Shown here in pieces: positions 1 to 9,560 of a stretch of DNA of 64,000 bases. Source of the stretch: Spizellomyces punctatus DAOM BR117 (taxonomy: Eukaryota; Chytridiomycota; Chytridiomycetes; Spizellomycetales; Spizellomycetaceae). Position numbers and translations under genes: made by a program. The notes beneath the pieces are model-generated. The model had not been told where the DNA came from. It made no database searches and was given only the letters and a program-made list of their open reading frames with translations. The DNA lies in the NCBI RefSeq assembly GCF_000182565.1, contig NW_015971538.1, forward strand, positions 1,732,983-1,796,982. Reading direction: 5' to 3'. Each line of letters opens with the position of its first letter. The first letter of the stretch is position 1.

Positions 1-611
1 GACATTGCTGGATAATCTGTGCTGGAAAACGAAGGAAAAAATGGAAGCGACAAGTAGAACAAAAGCAGTGCCAGGACTATTTATATGGCAAGAAATCTGA
101 CGTGATAAGAAATGACGCGACGTTATAAAAAGTGTGTGTAGTGTGTGTGGGGGACCTCCAACAAAAGTCAGCGTAGAAACACATCCAGCTTGGAACACTT
201 GGAAGTGGGCAGCATATAAAAGTCTTTTAGAGCGCCCCACTTTGTCGTAAATCTATAGCGGATATCCAAACGATTGAACAATCGCCCGTGCTTGGACATT
301 GGACAATGGACATCTCAAGCAGTCGTCGTATGTTTGAATGGCGACATGCACCAGTCTCAACAATACAAAGATAAATTTACTCCAAAGTACCATCGTCCGT
401 AATGGAATGGGAACCGTTGCAGTAATTGTGCCTTCTACATTGCTGTGTTGTGAAAGCGGAAAGGTTTTAGATGTTTTATGGCTGCAACTCTATACGTGCA
501 TTGCCAACACTGAAAAAAGTACATAACAGTCTAAAACTTCGAAACCAGGAACGCTTCCAGTCTTTGATCAAATCAAATTTCCAAAAAAAAAGCCAAAAAC
601 AAACACAACAT
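1..611. other. Left-edge region without a recognised gene
   Basis: No open frame here resembles a known protein. The longest candidate, about 62 codons near 338-526 on the plus strand, has no recognisable motif and no convincing splice partner. The right end must hold the 3' untranslated region of the Derlin gene on the minus strand, whose stop codon lies at 612-614. Confidence 0.6.
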
Positions 612-1455
612 CTACCCAGTCCCTAACCGTCGTCCAGTCCCCCACCTATGCCGCATGTTCTCGGTAACCGATGGCTGAACGCCCGGGCGCCGTTGCGGTG
701 GTATAGCCACATACCCTTCCGCCCTTCTCCCCTCCCCCTCCCCAACATACTCATCCAAAACCCTCGGAGCAACCAACACCCTCCTCCCACCCCGCTCAGG
801 CACAACTTTTTCCAAATACCAGTACACCCATCCAACAGCGATACCCAACAATTTTGGTATAGGAAAAACATTTCCTTGTAAGACGTCCATGGCAACAAGG
901 ACATATGGAAGATACATGGCCTGGAATTGGATACCAAAGAGAAACGAAACGGGTCGGGAACCGTTGGCGGTTGACCAGACGTAAATGAGCGCTAGTAAAA
1001 GCGGGTCGACAAGTGAGTACAATTCCAAAAAGTACGCAGCAATCTGTTGAAGAAAAACAGATTAGATCGTGGCCAAAACCAAACATTAAACGGAAAAAAG
1101 AAAAACATACGTTGATCACCACAGCAGAAAACCCTAAAAACACTAGAAAATCCGCACGTCGCCCACCAAAGAAGCCCCGTTCAAGATCCGCACTATTCTG
1201 ACCCAAAAAATACAAGTGCATCAAAAACGAGAACCCGAGGGGCATCCAAAAGAAGGGGGTGAGTGTACGCCATAGTTCGAAAGCGAGGATTTTAGATGGG
1301 ATGAAGAGGAGGCGGGTTGGATGCACCAGACCGAACGCTGGTAAGAGGGATGTGAGGAGGGTTGCTGTTGTGAGGAAGCGGGTTATGGGTGGGATGGAGG
1401 TGTAGTAGGCTTGGAGGTCGGATAGGAGATTGGGTGTTGGGGTTTGAGGGGGCAT
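612..1455 (-). CDS. DER1: Derlin (Der1-like ER membrane protein)
   Basis: Derlins are multi-pass ER membrane proteins of the rhomboid pseudoprotease superfamily that help pull misfolded proteins out for ER-associated degradation. Two exons (1455-1111 and 1043-612) with a 67-bp GTATGT..CAG intron give 258 aa, close to the usual Derlin-1 length. Exon 1 has the typical N-terminus in which a helix is followed by LWRTLTPFFW and a run containing FLMHLYFLGQNSADLE. Exon 2 has the family hallmarks FGIQFQAMYLPYVL and LLGIAVGWVYWYLEKVVPE. The start was placed at MPPQTP because this matches the short Derlin N-terminus; an in-frame ATG 23 codons upstream looks like leader sequence. The family is clear, but whether it is closer to yeast Der1 or Dfm1 is not resolved. 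Confidence 0.9.
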
Positions 1456-1790
1456 ATTCAAGTTGAATGAATGCAAAAAAGATTGAAAATGCAAAAGCGA
1501 TGTCAAGGAATGAAAGTGTCCCAAAGCGCAAGTCCTCTGGGTGAAGGTGACGTGACGCGAGTTGATTGGTCGGCCGCCGAGGAAGCACCTCCCTCCTGCT
1601 GTCGTTGCTGCGCTTCAGGCAATCCATGCGTTAGAGCGAGAAACGCAGGAGCTCGTTGGTGTTTGGTAGGTGCATTGGGGTTGGACAGGTGGGGTGTCCC
1701 GCTAACAAAAGAATGATATATTGTTGACATAAACACTGTTCAGTTTATTATTACAGGAATAACTACTCGTCCGATACTGATTATCCTGAT
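1456..1790. other. Intergenic spacer
   Basis: This holds the promoter side of the Derlin gene and the region upstream of the downstream minus-strand stop at 1791. Short open frames on both strands have no recognisable motif. No repeat or RNA gene was seen. Confidence 0.5.
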
Positions 1791-2354
1791 TCAAGCCACA
1801 TGAGCTTCCCAATATAACACTTGGTTTATGTACCATTCGAGAACTCCGCTAAAGAACTGTCGCATCGGCAACTCCACATCAAAGTTCCTCTCATCTGAGC
1901 CTCTTGGATAATTCCAAAATCGGAACCGCCACCCGCCGGCGTCCTCCCACCCAATACCAATTTGACCATGAGAAATGGCATTTCGCAACATAGCACTGAA
2001 ACTGTTAAGTTGGGGGTCCCACATGTGCACGGTGCCCTCGTACTGGTCGCTGAAACTAATATCAAAACCAGCTTCGATTGGAAGGAGGTCGTTATCAAAT
2101 CGTGCTGAAAGGATCGGCCAGCGTTGCGCAACCGGGATGCCGTTTGTTCGGAGAAAGTTGTTGTAACGCTCGTAGGGATAGACGAACAATGCGTAAAGGT
2201 ACGGTGCAATTCGAGCATTGAAATCGCGGGCATCCTCGTTATCCATTGTCATTTCTTGTGTGGCCTCGTACAGCGGTTGCATTTCTTCGTGCAGGGTACG
2301 GTGGGGAAGGAACCAGGAAGCTAACTCCTCGGTAGAGGGCTCTGGGGCCGTCAT
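1791..2354 (-). CDS. Hypothetical protein, 187 aa
   Basis: A single uninterrupted frame of 187 codons starts with MTAPEPSTEELASWFLPHR. It is rich in aromatic residues (many W, F and Y), mildly acidic and soluble-looking, with no signal peptide, membrane helix or low-complexity tract. It ends with a W-rich segment (VLEWYINQVLYWEAHVA). I recognise no domain. The even composition and good length support a real gene, but an intron could add sequence at either end. Its neighbours are the Derlin and Lcp5-like genes on the same strand, which say nothing about function. Confidence 0.6.
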   Translation of the reverse strand: MTAPEPSTEELASWFLPHRTLHEEMQPLYEATQEMTMDNEDARDFNARIAPYLYALFVYPYERYNNFLRTNGIPVAQRWPILSARFDNDLLPIEAGFDISFSDQYEGTVHMWDPQLNSFSAMLRNAISHGQIGIGWEDAGGWRFRFWNYPRGSDERNFDVELPMRQFFSGVLEWYINQVLYWEAHVA

Positions 2355-3088
2355 TGGAAAGAGCGATACGGTGAAGTGGGGGGAATGTGGGCTTATTTAT
2401 GCTTGATATGTGAACTACATTTTGTGTTTTGAATGAAAGCCCTTCACCCTTTCGTTATCCCTTTTACATCCTGCATATCGGAAGCGAAAATTGTGTAAAA
2501 TGTGCTGAGGCCATCGCGTGCAGCTCCTTTCGCCCTCGCTTGGTCAGCACGCTTTATTTCGTTGGGCGCGGCTCAGAGGTCGGAATTTCGTTGGAGAGGC
2601 GTTTTGGATTTGGATTTAGAGGGTGGATCGAATTAAGTACAATGTGGCTTAGGAGGTTCGAACCAGAATTGTCGCTCATTTTCACCTACCCGGCGCCGAA
2701 GTCCATATCTTTCAAGACGTTTCTTCCCTCATCTTCATCTTCATCCAAGCGGACGTTTGTATAAAAGGTAGAGCACAAGAGCACTTGCTGTTTTGCAAAG
2801 GACGCCATGGATGACAAAATGGGATACCGAATAAAAAGGATGAAGAAGCAATTATTTTTCAATTGTTCCTACTGAGGCGTCAGCATTGCTTGTAGGGGGG
2901 CAATAACTTTATGGAAACAGTGTGCTGATGATTCTTTGTGCGTTTATAGGGACGATACGGTATTAAAGAGTGCAAGAATGTCCAAGAGATGAGATGGTTG
3001 CGATAGATCATTATCATATAAACGAAAAAAGAATGCTCTATTTCAAATAAATACTATATACATGAAGAATGCCCCAATATACTTAAAG
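2355..3088. other. Intergenic region
   Basis: About 730 bp contain the upstream region of the 187-aa gene and the 3' region of the Lcp5-like gene. A plus-strand frame at 2429-2764 has no recognisable features and sits over A/T-rich, splice-poor sequence. A GGTTCGAACC string near 2652 resembles a tRNA B box, but no matching A box or cloverleaf could be drawn around it. Confidence 0.5.
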
Positions 3089-4335
3089 CTACTTTTTCTT
3101 CGCCAATGCCCGTTTCCGCTTTTTCACCTCCTTGCCAAATTCATCAGCACCTCCTCGGGTCCTCTCAATCTTGGCAACATCCGAAATCATTTCCCCAGCA
3201 TTATTGAATTTGCGTTTTCGGCCGTGACGGTCGGTTCCGAATTCGGCGGCACGGCGGTTCTGTTTCTGGAGGACGCCCTTACCGTATCGGATTTCGTCTT
3301 CATCTTGAACGGCCCGCTGGAGGCTAGAGAGGTCGCGGAAATCTTCTTCCAGAGCCTAATAAAAAAAATGTTGAGCGATCGATCAAATGATCAAGATATA
3401 CAAAACGAATATACCTGGAATTCATCCTGGAATCTCATCAATGCCCCCTTTTTCCTTAGATTCGCAGCCAAACGCTTATCTTCACGCGTCATATTCAACC
3501 GTATAAAATTCTCTTCTTCAAATCGCTCCCGTTCCGCCCATTTCTCGTCCTGTTTGCTCGCGCCTACTTCGTGAGCCCCGTAACCTGTTCCTTCTGCCGT
3601 CATTTCTTCGGGTCGGTCGTCGTACTGGGAGCGGAGATCCCGGAGGAGTCGCGAGCGTGAGGCTTTTTCTTTGGCGGCTTGGGTTAGGCGGCCTGTCTTG
3701 GTGCGGCCACCTTGTTCATCATAATGCATGGGTGCCAGCTTTGGAGGTCTGTAGACACCACCAGCTTCATCTTGTCCATCTGTTGTGTCATTGTTGGTTG
3801 CAGAGGATACCATCGCAGCAGGGTTGGGTTTGAATGCAAGGGGGTCTTGTAGGGCGGAGACTGGTCCTGTCACGTCTTGTTGATCTTCATGCATGGTAGC
3901 AGCCTTGACGAGCTTATCGATTTGGTATTTGAGTTTCTGTTCAAGGGGTTTAATTTTCTCGAGCACGATGCGGAGTTCCACGAGATTGGATATCGCCTCA
4001 TGGTTTTGTGGAGAGTGGCCGTGGAGTTTGAGGAGAAGGTAAAAAGCGAGGTTGGTGAGATAGCTGAGTATACTGTGGACTTTGACTTCGAGGAGACTGA
4101 CGCCGTTGGATGTGCGTATGGATCCGTTTTGCACACTGAGACAAAGTTAATACCTACACACCATATGAACCTTGAAATGTACTTACCCGTCAATCGTCAC
4201 CGCCAGCCTCGCACGCAGTTCAACAACCTTTGCCTTGAAATCACTCAAAAGTGTGACAAACTCTCCAACATCCTTCTTGACTCGTTCCTCAACGTCCGGC
4301 GTGGCATGTATCGAAACTCCTACGTATCCAAGCAT
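3089..4335 (-). CDS. LCP5: Neuroguidin/Lcp5-like rRNA-processing protein (Sas10/C1D family)
   Basis: Lcp5/neuroguidin belongs to the small-subunit processome and is needed for 18S rRNA maturation. Three exons (4335-4187, 4135-3415, 3355-3089) are joined by introns of 51 and 59 bp with phase preserved. Exon 1 holds the start of the Sas10/Utp3/C1D helical bundle. Exon 2 continues it with SLLEVKVHSILSYL and VLEKIKPLEQKLKYQIDKL, a near-diagnostic string, and then GVYRPPKLAPMHYDE, the conserved neuroguidin box. Exon 3 is basic and ends in a Lys/Arg-rich tail. The first ATG was taken at 4335. An AG just downstream of it is a possible acceptor in the same phase, so a longer 5' structure that joins the adjacent acidic gene cannot be fully excluded. 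Confidence 0.85.
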
Positions 4336-4579
4336 AAGTAAACAGATATATAACCATGACGATATAGACTGTATGAACCGGTCATGTCAGATACACTCAA
4401 AGATGTCGAGTGCACCGGACCGCTATGATTCAATTTATATTCCACGTTTAACCATTTCGCACTCGAATGACGCATGTCATACATGCTCGAGGCAAAAAAC
4501 TTTGGCGGCCTCTTGCTTCGGCGACCTCTATGTAGGAGATCCGAGGGAAAGAGGACCCGCAACCGTGGGTCTTCTTTTT

Positions 4580-5133
4580 TCACGCTGTTTGCGACGCCGA
4601 TAACTCACCTTGCTCTTGGTCTGACCCGCCGCTCAAGTCTTGATCGTTACTGGCATCTTGATCCATCCCGCCTTGGGATCCATCACTGCTGCCTTCCACG
4701 TCATTGTCACTAACCGACGAGTCTTGTCCATCGTCACTGTCCGTTCCAGCACCATTCTCTTCAAGGAGGGCATGGTCATTAGCTAGCTCATCCTCAACCC
4801 CCACATCACTATATCCATCAGAATCTGATTGAACCGGTGCGTTTTGAGTGGCTGTGGGCTTGCCGTTGGGTTTGGACGTCTTGGTCTGCATCACACAGGC
4901 AACCCTCAAGTGACAAAACAGAAAGTCCACTTCCAACGAGACGATCGTTAAAACAAAATAACCACGTGACGTAAATTATAACCATAAACCGCACTACAAG
5001 CATTTGAATGTATATTCATGGCAACCCCCAGTCGATGAGTCATCACCTGTTTTTCGGATCCGACTTTTTGACTTTTGAGCTGCTCACCCTCAACGGAATT
5101 TAGTTTGTTTGATCCATTTTGTTTTGGAGGCAT
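4580..5133 (-). CDS. Small acidic, disordered hypothetical protein
   Basis: Two exons are proposed. Exon 1 starts at 5133 (MPPKQNGSNK) and ends at a GTGATG donor near 5054; exon 2 follows a TGATGCAG acceptor near 4888 and runs to a stop at 4580. The product is about 130 aa, with a basic N-terminus and then a long Asp/Ser/Glu/Gly stretch (for example DSDGYSDVGVEDE), so it is probably disordered. An alternative start is the ATG at 4891 inside the putative acceptor. A GTGAGT donor near the end (about 4604) could also splice it to downstream sequence, possibly to the Lcp5-like gene. No function can be assigned. Its proposed start codon overlaps that of the divergent MPP-alpha gene. Confidence 0.45.
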
Positions 5134-6952
5134 GTTTTCAGTAGCTGTACGGGGACTTGTCGGTCGTTCTTGTCGTGCTTCTTTGGTGGGCAGTACACTT
5201 ACGAGTAGATCGTTTGCGGGTAGATGCCACCTTCCAAATGTACGTCCATGTGCAATTGTTTTCTTTGGCGGCAAACATTAACTAAAATATCTTTACAGCG
5301 ACCCCTTTCCTCAAGTGCCCCCCGTCTCCTACCACGCCACATTTCTTCCGCGTCAACTGCCTTACCCATTGAGTCCCCCTCGACGACATTCTCCATGCAA
5401 GAGCCCTCACCAACACGTATCACAACCCTTCCGAATGGACTGAGGATCGCTTCACAGGAGGCACCAGGACATTTTGTTGCTGTGGGTGTTTATGTGGATG
5501 CAGGGACGCGGTATGAGACCGATCGAACGAGTGGGTGTAGTCATGTATTGGATCGGTCATCATTCAAGGTGGGTTATCGAGTTTTGTTATTGCGCGGTCA
5601 GGATGAGTGCTGACGAGTAAAGATAGAGTACAAAAGATTTCACGACAGAGCAGCTGGTGCAGCAACTCGAGTCTTTGGGCGGGAACGTTGTAGCACACAG
5701 CTCACGAGAAGCCATCATGTACCAAGCAGCCGTCTTCAGACATGATTTGGAAAAGATGATGCAGATTTACGGTCAAGTGGTCCGACATCCTCTTCTCCTC
5801 CCACAGGAAATGGACGATACACGCAGCACAACGCTCTACGAAATCCAAGATCTGTCCATGCGTCCCGACATGACACTCCCCGAAATCCTACACGCGGTTG
5901 CTTTTCGAAATGCAGATGGGACGCCATCGACACTCGGAAGACCTTTATTGTGTCCTATCGAGAATCTGGAAGCCATGACGCCCGAGCTGTTGCGTGAGTA
6001 CCGATCTACATGGTACACACCGGATCGGATGGTTGTGGCAGGTATTGGAATGGACCACCAAATGCTGGTAGATCTCGCCACACGCGAATTTGGGGATATG
6101 GCACCCGCAACCCCCGCCATTACCGCTTTGCAACAACAACAAACCAAACCTGCACATTACTCTGGTGGTATTGAACTTATTGACGCAAAGGACCTCCCAC
6201 CGTCACCCAACCCCGACGACCGACCTCTCACCCACGTTTATATTGCTTTTGAAGCTCTCTCCATGTCTGATCCTGATATTTACGCTCTAGCAACCCTTAC
6301 GAGTCTCATGGGCGGGGGTGGATCCTTTTCCGCGGGTGGACCCGGAAAAGGCATGTACACCCGCCTATATACTCAAGTCCTGAACCGGTACCATTGGGTC
6401 GAAAGTTGCAACATGATCAATTTCTCGTACCTTGATACAGGGTTATTTGGAATCCAAGCGGCTGTCCCTCCATCGCCTGAAGCGCATGAGCATATTATTC
6501 CGATTTTATGTGATCAGTTGTTGAGGATGACGACCGAGATTGGTGCGGAAGAATTATCGCGTGCGAAAAATCAGCTCAAGAGTAGTTTACTCATGAGTTT
6601 GGAGAGCAAGATTGTTGAATTGGAGGACGTGGGGAGGCAGGTTATGGTCCACGGAAAACGATTAAGTGTATCAGAAATGTGTAAGCGGATCGAAATGCTC
6701 ACTGCAGAGGATTTGAAACGGGTTGCAAGACGAGTAGTATTAGGGGATGATACACCCAGTCCACTTGATTTTGGAGATGCGGCTCAAAAACCTTGGAAGC
6801 GTACTGGAGATGGGAATGCGACAGTATTGGTTCAAGGACCTATTTTTGAAAAGGATGCGTTTTTGGATATGGAGCAGCATTTGGCGGCTTGGAGGATTGG
6901 AAAGAAGAATCAGGGGGGGCGTAAGTGGGGGTTGGGTAGATTCAAGTTGTAA
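5132..6952 (+). CDS. MAS2: Mitochondrial processing peptidase alpha subunit
   Basis: MPP-alpha pairs with the catalytic beta subunit in the mitochondrial matrix and binds presequences of imported proteins. Three exons (5132-5239, 5299-5568, 5627-6952) with 59- and 58-bp introns give 567 aa. The N-terminus MFSVAVRGLVGRSCRAS is rich in Arg and Ser with no acidic residues, a good mitochondrial presequence. This choice of start is supported by a phase-0 GTACGT..TACAG intron. The M16 core is present, and the inverted zinc motif is degenerate (HVLDR instead of HxxEH), as expected for the non-catalytic alpha subunit. The glycine-rich substrate loop LMGGGGSFSAGGPGKGMYTR, diagnostic for alpha, lies near residue 350. 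It is convergent with the JmjC gene, only 97 bp away. Confidence 0.92.
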
Positions 6953-7049
6953 TTTTTTCTTTTCTTTTGTTGTTTTTAGCTTGAGCATTATAAATAGAGT
7001 TTCATGCATGATCATCTATCATTTCTATCCAGTTTCACGTCGCCGCAGA

Positions 7050-7841
7050 TTAAAACGCCATGAATGCCGGACGATCCTCCAACTCCTCCTCAGTCATATC
7101 CCACGGCACCGTAACACTCACACTCGCCTCAACAGTCGTTACTTCATGCAAAAACCCTGGAGGCGTATACACCACATCCCCCGGCCCCAACTCTACCCAA
7201 TAGGGTTCCGTATCCCTCAATTTCGGAAACCTCTTGACCAACTCCTCACATTCCTCCCCACTCAACTTGTTTTCAAACAATTTCGTAACGTGTCGTATAC
7301 GGGAAACATGCGCCGGCCCAGCAATCCCATCAAAAAGGTACAACCTATGTGCATCCTCTTTTGGAAACGCCACAAATTTCTTTGTACCTACGAGTTGGAT
7401 GAGGAGGCCATGGCATTTATCGTAGTGGAGGGGTGTGATGCATCCTGGTGTACTGACCCAGAGTCGTGTGAGGGTCGGGTTGTGTGGTGGGAGAGGGGGG
7501 AGGTGCGTGTGGAGATGGGGTGGTACCGGGCCGCGATAGTACACTGGGTTGGGTAATGTTGGACATTTGAATTGGGTTAGGAGGATTGAGAGGGGGATGT
7601 GGGTTGTTTGGGTGTACCGGGTGTCGTCTAGAAAATGTTGGTTATCATGGGAAGTCATGACTGTTACGACTCCGTTTTCGTTGTCTATAAGAGACGAGAT
7701 GTACATTGGATCCTGGCATTTTTGGAGGAGAGGAAAGGATGAGGGTCCAAGATGAATATGCAGCGGACGACGGTTTTGGTACGGTGTGAAATCGGGGGGT
7801 AGGCTTGTTGTTGTTGGGGGATTTGTGGGCGTTGGGAGCAT
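7050..7841 (-). CDS. JmjC/cupin-8 domain protein, probable 2-oxoglutarate Fe(II) oxygenase
   Basis: A single exon of about 263 codons. The double-stranded beta-helix core is clear: TPLHYDKCHGLLIQLVG carries the HxD iron ligands, KKFVAFP follows with a likely 2-oxoglutarate lysine, and GDVVYTPPGFLHEVTT supplies the distal His ligand. This pattern fits the cupin-8 group of JmjC hydroxylases (FIH/JMJD5-like small enzymes) rather than large histone demethylases; no PHD, Tudor or other reader domain is present. The substrate cannot be predicted. The start ATG at 7841 leaves a 182-bp shared promoter with the divergent amidotransferase gene. The frame stays open slightly upstream but meets a stop, and an apparent N-terminal membrane segment in another frame was rejected. 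Confidence 0.75.
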   Translation of the reverse strand: MLPTPTNPPTTTSLPPDFTPYQNRRPLHIHLGPSSFPLLQKCQDPMYISSLIDNENGVVTVMTSHDNQHFLDDTRYTQTTHIPLSILLTQFKCPTLPNPVYYRGPVPPHLHTHLPPLPPHNPTLTRLWVSTPGCITPLHYDKCHGLLIQLVGTKKFVAFPKEDAHRLYLFDGIAGPAHVSRIRHVTKLFENKLSGEECEELVKRFPKLRDTEPYWVELGPGDVVYTPPGFLHEVTTVEASVSVTVPWDMTEEELEDRPAFMAF

Positions 7842-8023
7842 TGCGGATGAGGGATTCTTGAACACTTGTTGGGCAGTAGTTTAGATTCCTTGTTGGAGAG
7901 CCAAGCCACGGAAGCCACAGTTGGGTAATGTTGTTGATCGCGTTCGTTGTCGTTGTTTGGTTTTTATCTTGCTTTGCTGGTTTTTGGGATTTGAGGTTTG
8001 TCCAAAACACAAAAGCATTCGAA
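7842..8023. promoter_or_regulatory. Short divergent intergenic region (JmjC / amidotransferase-like)
   Basis: The 182 bp between the two inferred start codons must contain both promoters. No canonical TATA or operator was identified; the call rests on gene arrangement alone. Confidence 0.35.
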
Positions 8024-9339
8024 ATGACCACGACGACGATGACGACGAGGACACTCCACGTTGCGCTCCTCATTTGCGACATTCCTTTACCAAGTACGCC
8101 TTTTTCCTAACATGACCTACATTCCGCTCCCGTGTACTCAGACCCTTTTTAGCCATCGTATCCCAATACGGAGACTACAGTACGTCCCCCTTCTCCTAAA
8201 AACACCTGCTCACACCAAATACACACCAAATACAAGGAAAAAAACTGACCAAGAAACGTTTTCTAGCCAAACTATTTACAAACCTCCTGACCAAAGCCGC
8301 TAAAACCCACTCACCACCCATTGACCTCCACATTGAATCCTTTAATGTACTTGAAGGAGTGTACCCAAACGACCCGAGTGTGTTTAACGGGTATATTTTG
8401 ACAGGATCCAGTATGTTTTGGTTTTTTCAATGGAGTTTTGGTGCGTGTTCCAAATGACATTTTGTTACTTAGAGTTTTCGGCGTACGATACACTTCCCTG
8501 GATATCCCATCTAAAAGACTTTATAAAAACACTGGATGCGCAAACGAATGCCAAAATTATTGGAGTTTGTTTTGGACATCAAGTTATTGTTGAGGCTTTA
8601 GGGGGTCGAGGTAAACAACCCAAAAATTGGACATGATTTATCAACAAAACTATAATGTTGTATAAAGTGATCAAGAATCCAGCGGGATGGGAAATCGGAT
8701 GGACGAATGTAAATGTGAATGATTGTGGTGCGGCGTGTTTGAATACGACCAAACAGTCCATGGTATGTATCGTACTTCTCTTACAAGAAATACAGGAACT
8801 GATTTATTAACAACATATTGTACACTTAGAGAATACAGCAAATGCACCAGGTATGTTTCCCCCATACGGCAACAGCATATCCCAATAGTATATGTTTGAA
8901 GTCAACACACACGCAAAAACAATAGGACCATGTAACGGTTTTACCATCCCACTTTGAAACCATCATGTCGACACCCAAATGTCCCATCCAAGCAACTATA
9001 AGCGGGAATCGGTATCTAACCATTCAGGGACATCCAGAGGTAATAGAAGTTTGAACTGTTAGATTTAAAAACCCTATACGTATATTCATTTCTTTAAATA
9101 GTTTACGCCAGGTGTCGTAAAAGAGATTGTAAAGTAAGTATATATGTACTATATCTAGGGTGTGATTTCGTTTTCCTCATGTCTTTGTTCCTTTTTTTCG
9201 TAGGGCACGCAAAGCTTCTGGAGTGTTTAGTGAAGAAGTTGCGAATGCAGTACTGGAAAAAGTCGATAATCCTGTGGATGATGATTGGTTTGCAGGCAAG
9301 ATGATTGGGTTTTTGTGTGGGACGGTCGGGAAGGAGTAG
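8024..9339 (+). CDS. Class I glutamine-amidotransferase-like protein
   Basis: Nine exons (8024-8093, 8153-8179, 8267-8410, 8473-8610, 8668-8762, 8830-8850, 8926-9039, 9102-9133, 9204-9339) sum to 777 nt, a 258-aa protein. The fold matches the stand-alone fungal GATase1 proteins related to yeast YLR126C and to the glutaminase half of GMP synthase. LHVALLICDIPLP and QYGDY form the N-terminus, GVCFGHQ carries the nucleophilic Cys near residue 115, and IQGHPEF carries the catalytic His and Glu near residue 200. No synthetase domain follows, so the acceptor of the ammonia or the true substrate is unknown. Exons of 21, 27 and 32 nt make the gene unusually fragmented. A second in-frame ATG at 8039 is also possible. 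Confidence 0.85.
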
Positions 9340-9560
9340 GTGGTTTCTTTTACATCGTATCGTGTGCACTGTATTTTCTTTTTATTTTGTTTTTAGAGGT
9401 GAGTGAGGTGATGGATAGTGAGTTTACTTTTGGGGATGCCAAGTCGTCGGTGGACATTGCAGTACATAATAGCCATAATATTCTATACAGTGATATTCTC
9501 CCAGAGCAAAGAGTAACTCCTTTACATACAAAAATATATTGGGGAGGATCTCAGAAAACC
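9340..9560. other. Convergent 3' spacer
   Basis: About 220 bp separate the stops of the amidotransferase-like and Sgf29-like genes. Only untranslated sequence is seen. Confidence 0.5.

Noticed and set aside
2640-2700. tRNA gene suggested by GGTTCGAACC
   Set aside because: No A box at the right distance and no cloverleaf pairing on either strand.
2429-2764. 111-codon plus-strand ORF
   Set aside because: No family resemblance, poor start context, and located in a promoter/3' spacer between minus-strand genes.
7842-8082. Apparent N-terminal membrane helix of the JmjC protein (a Val/Ile-rich frame on the minus strand)
   Set aside because: It is the antisense of the ACG-rich start of the amidotransferase gene and is in a different frame from the JmjC domain; no intron joins them in phase.
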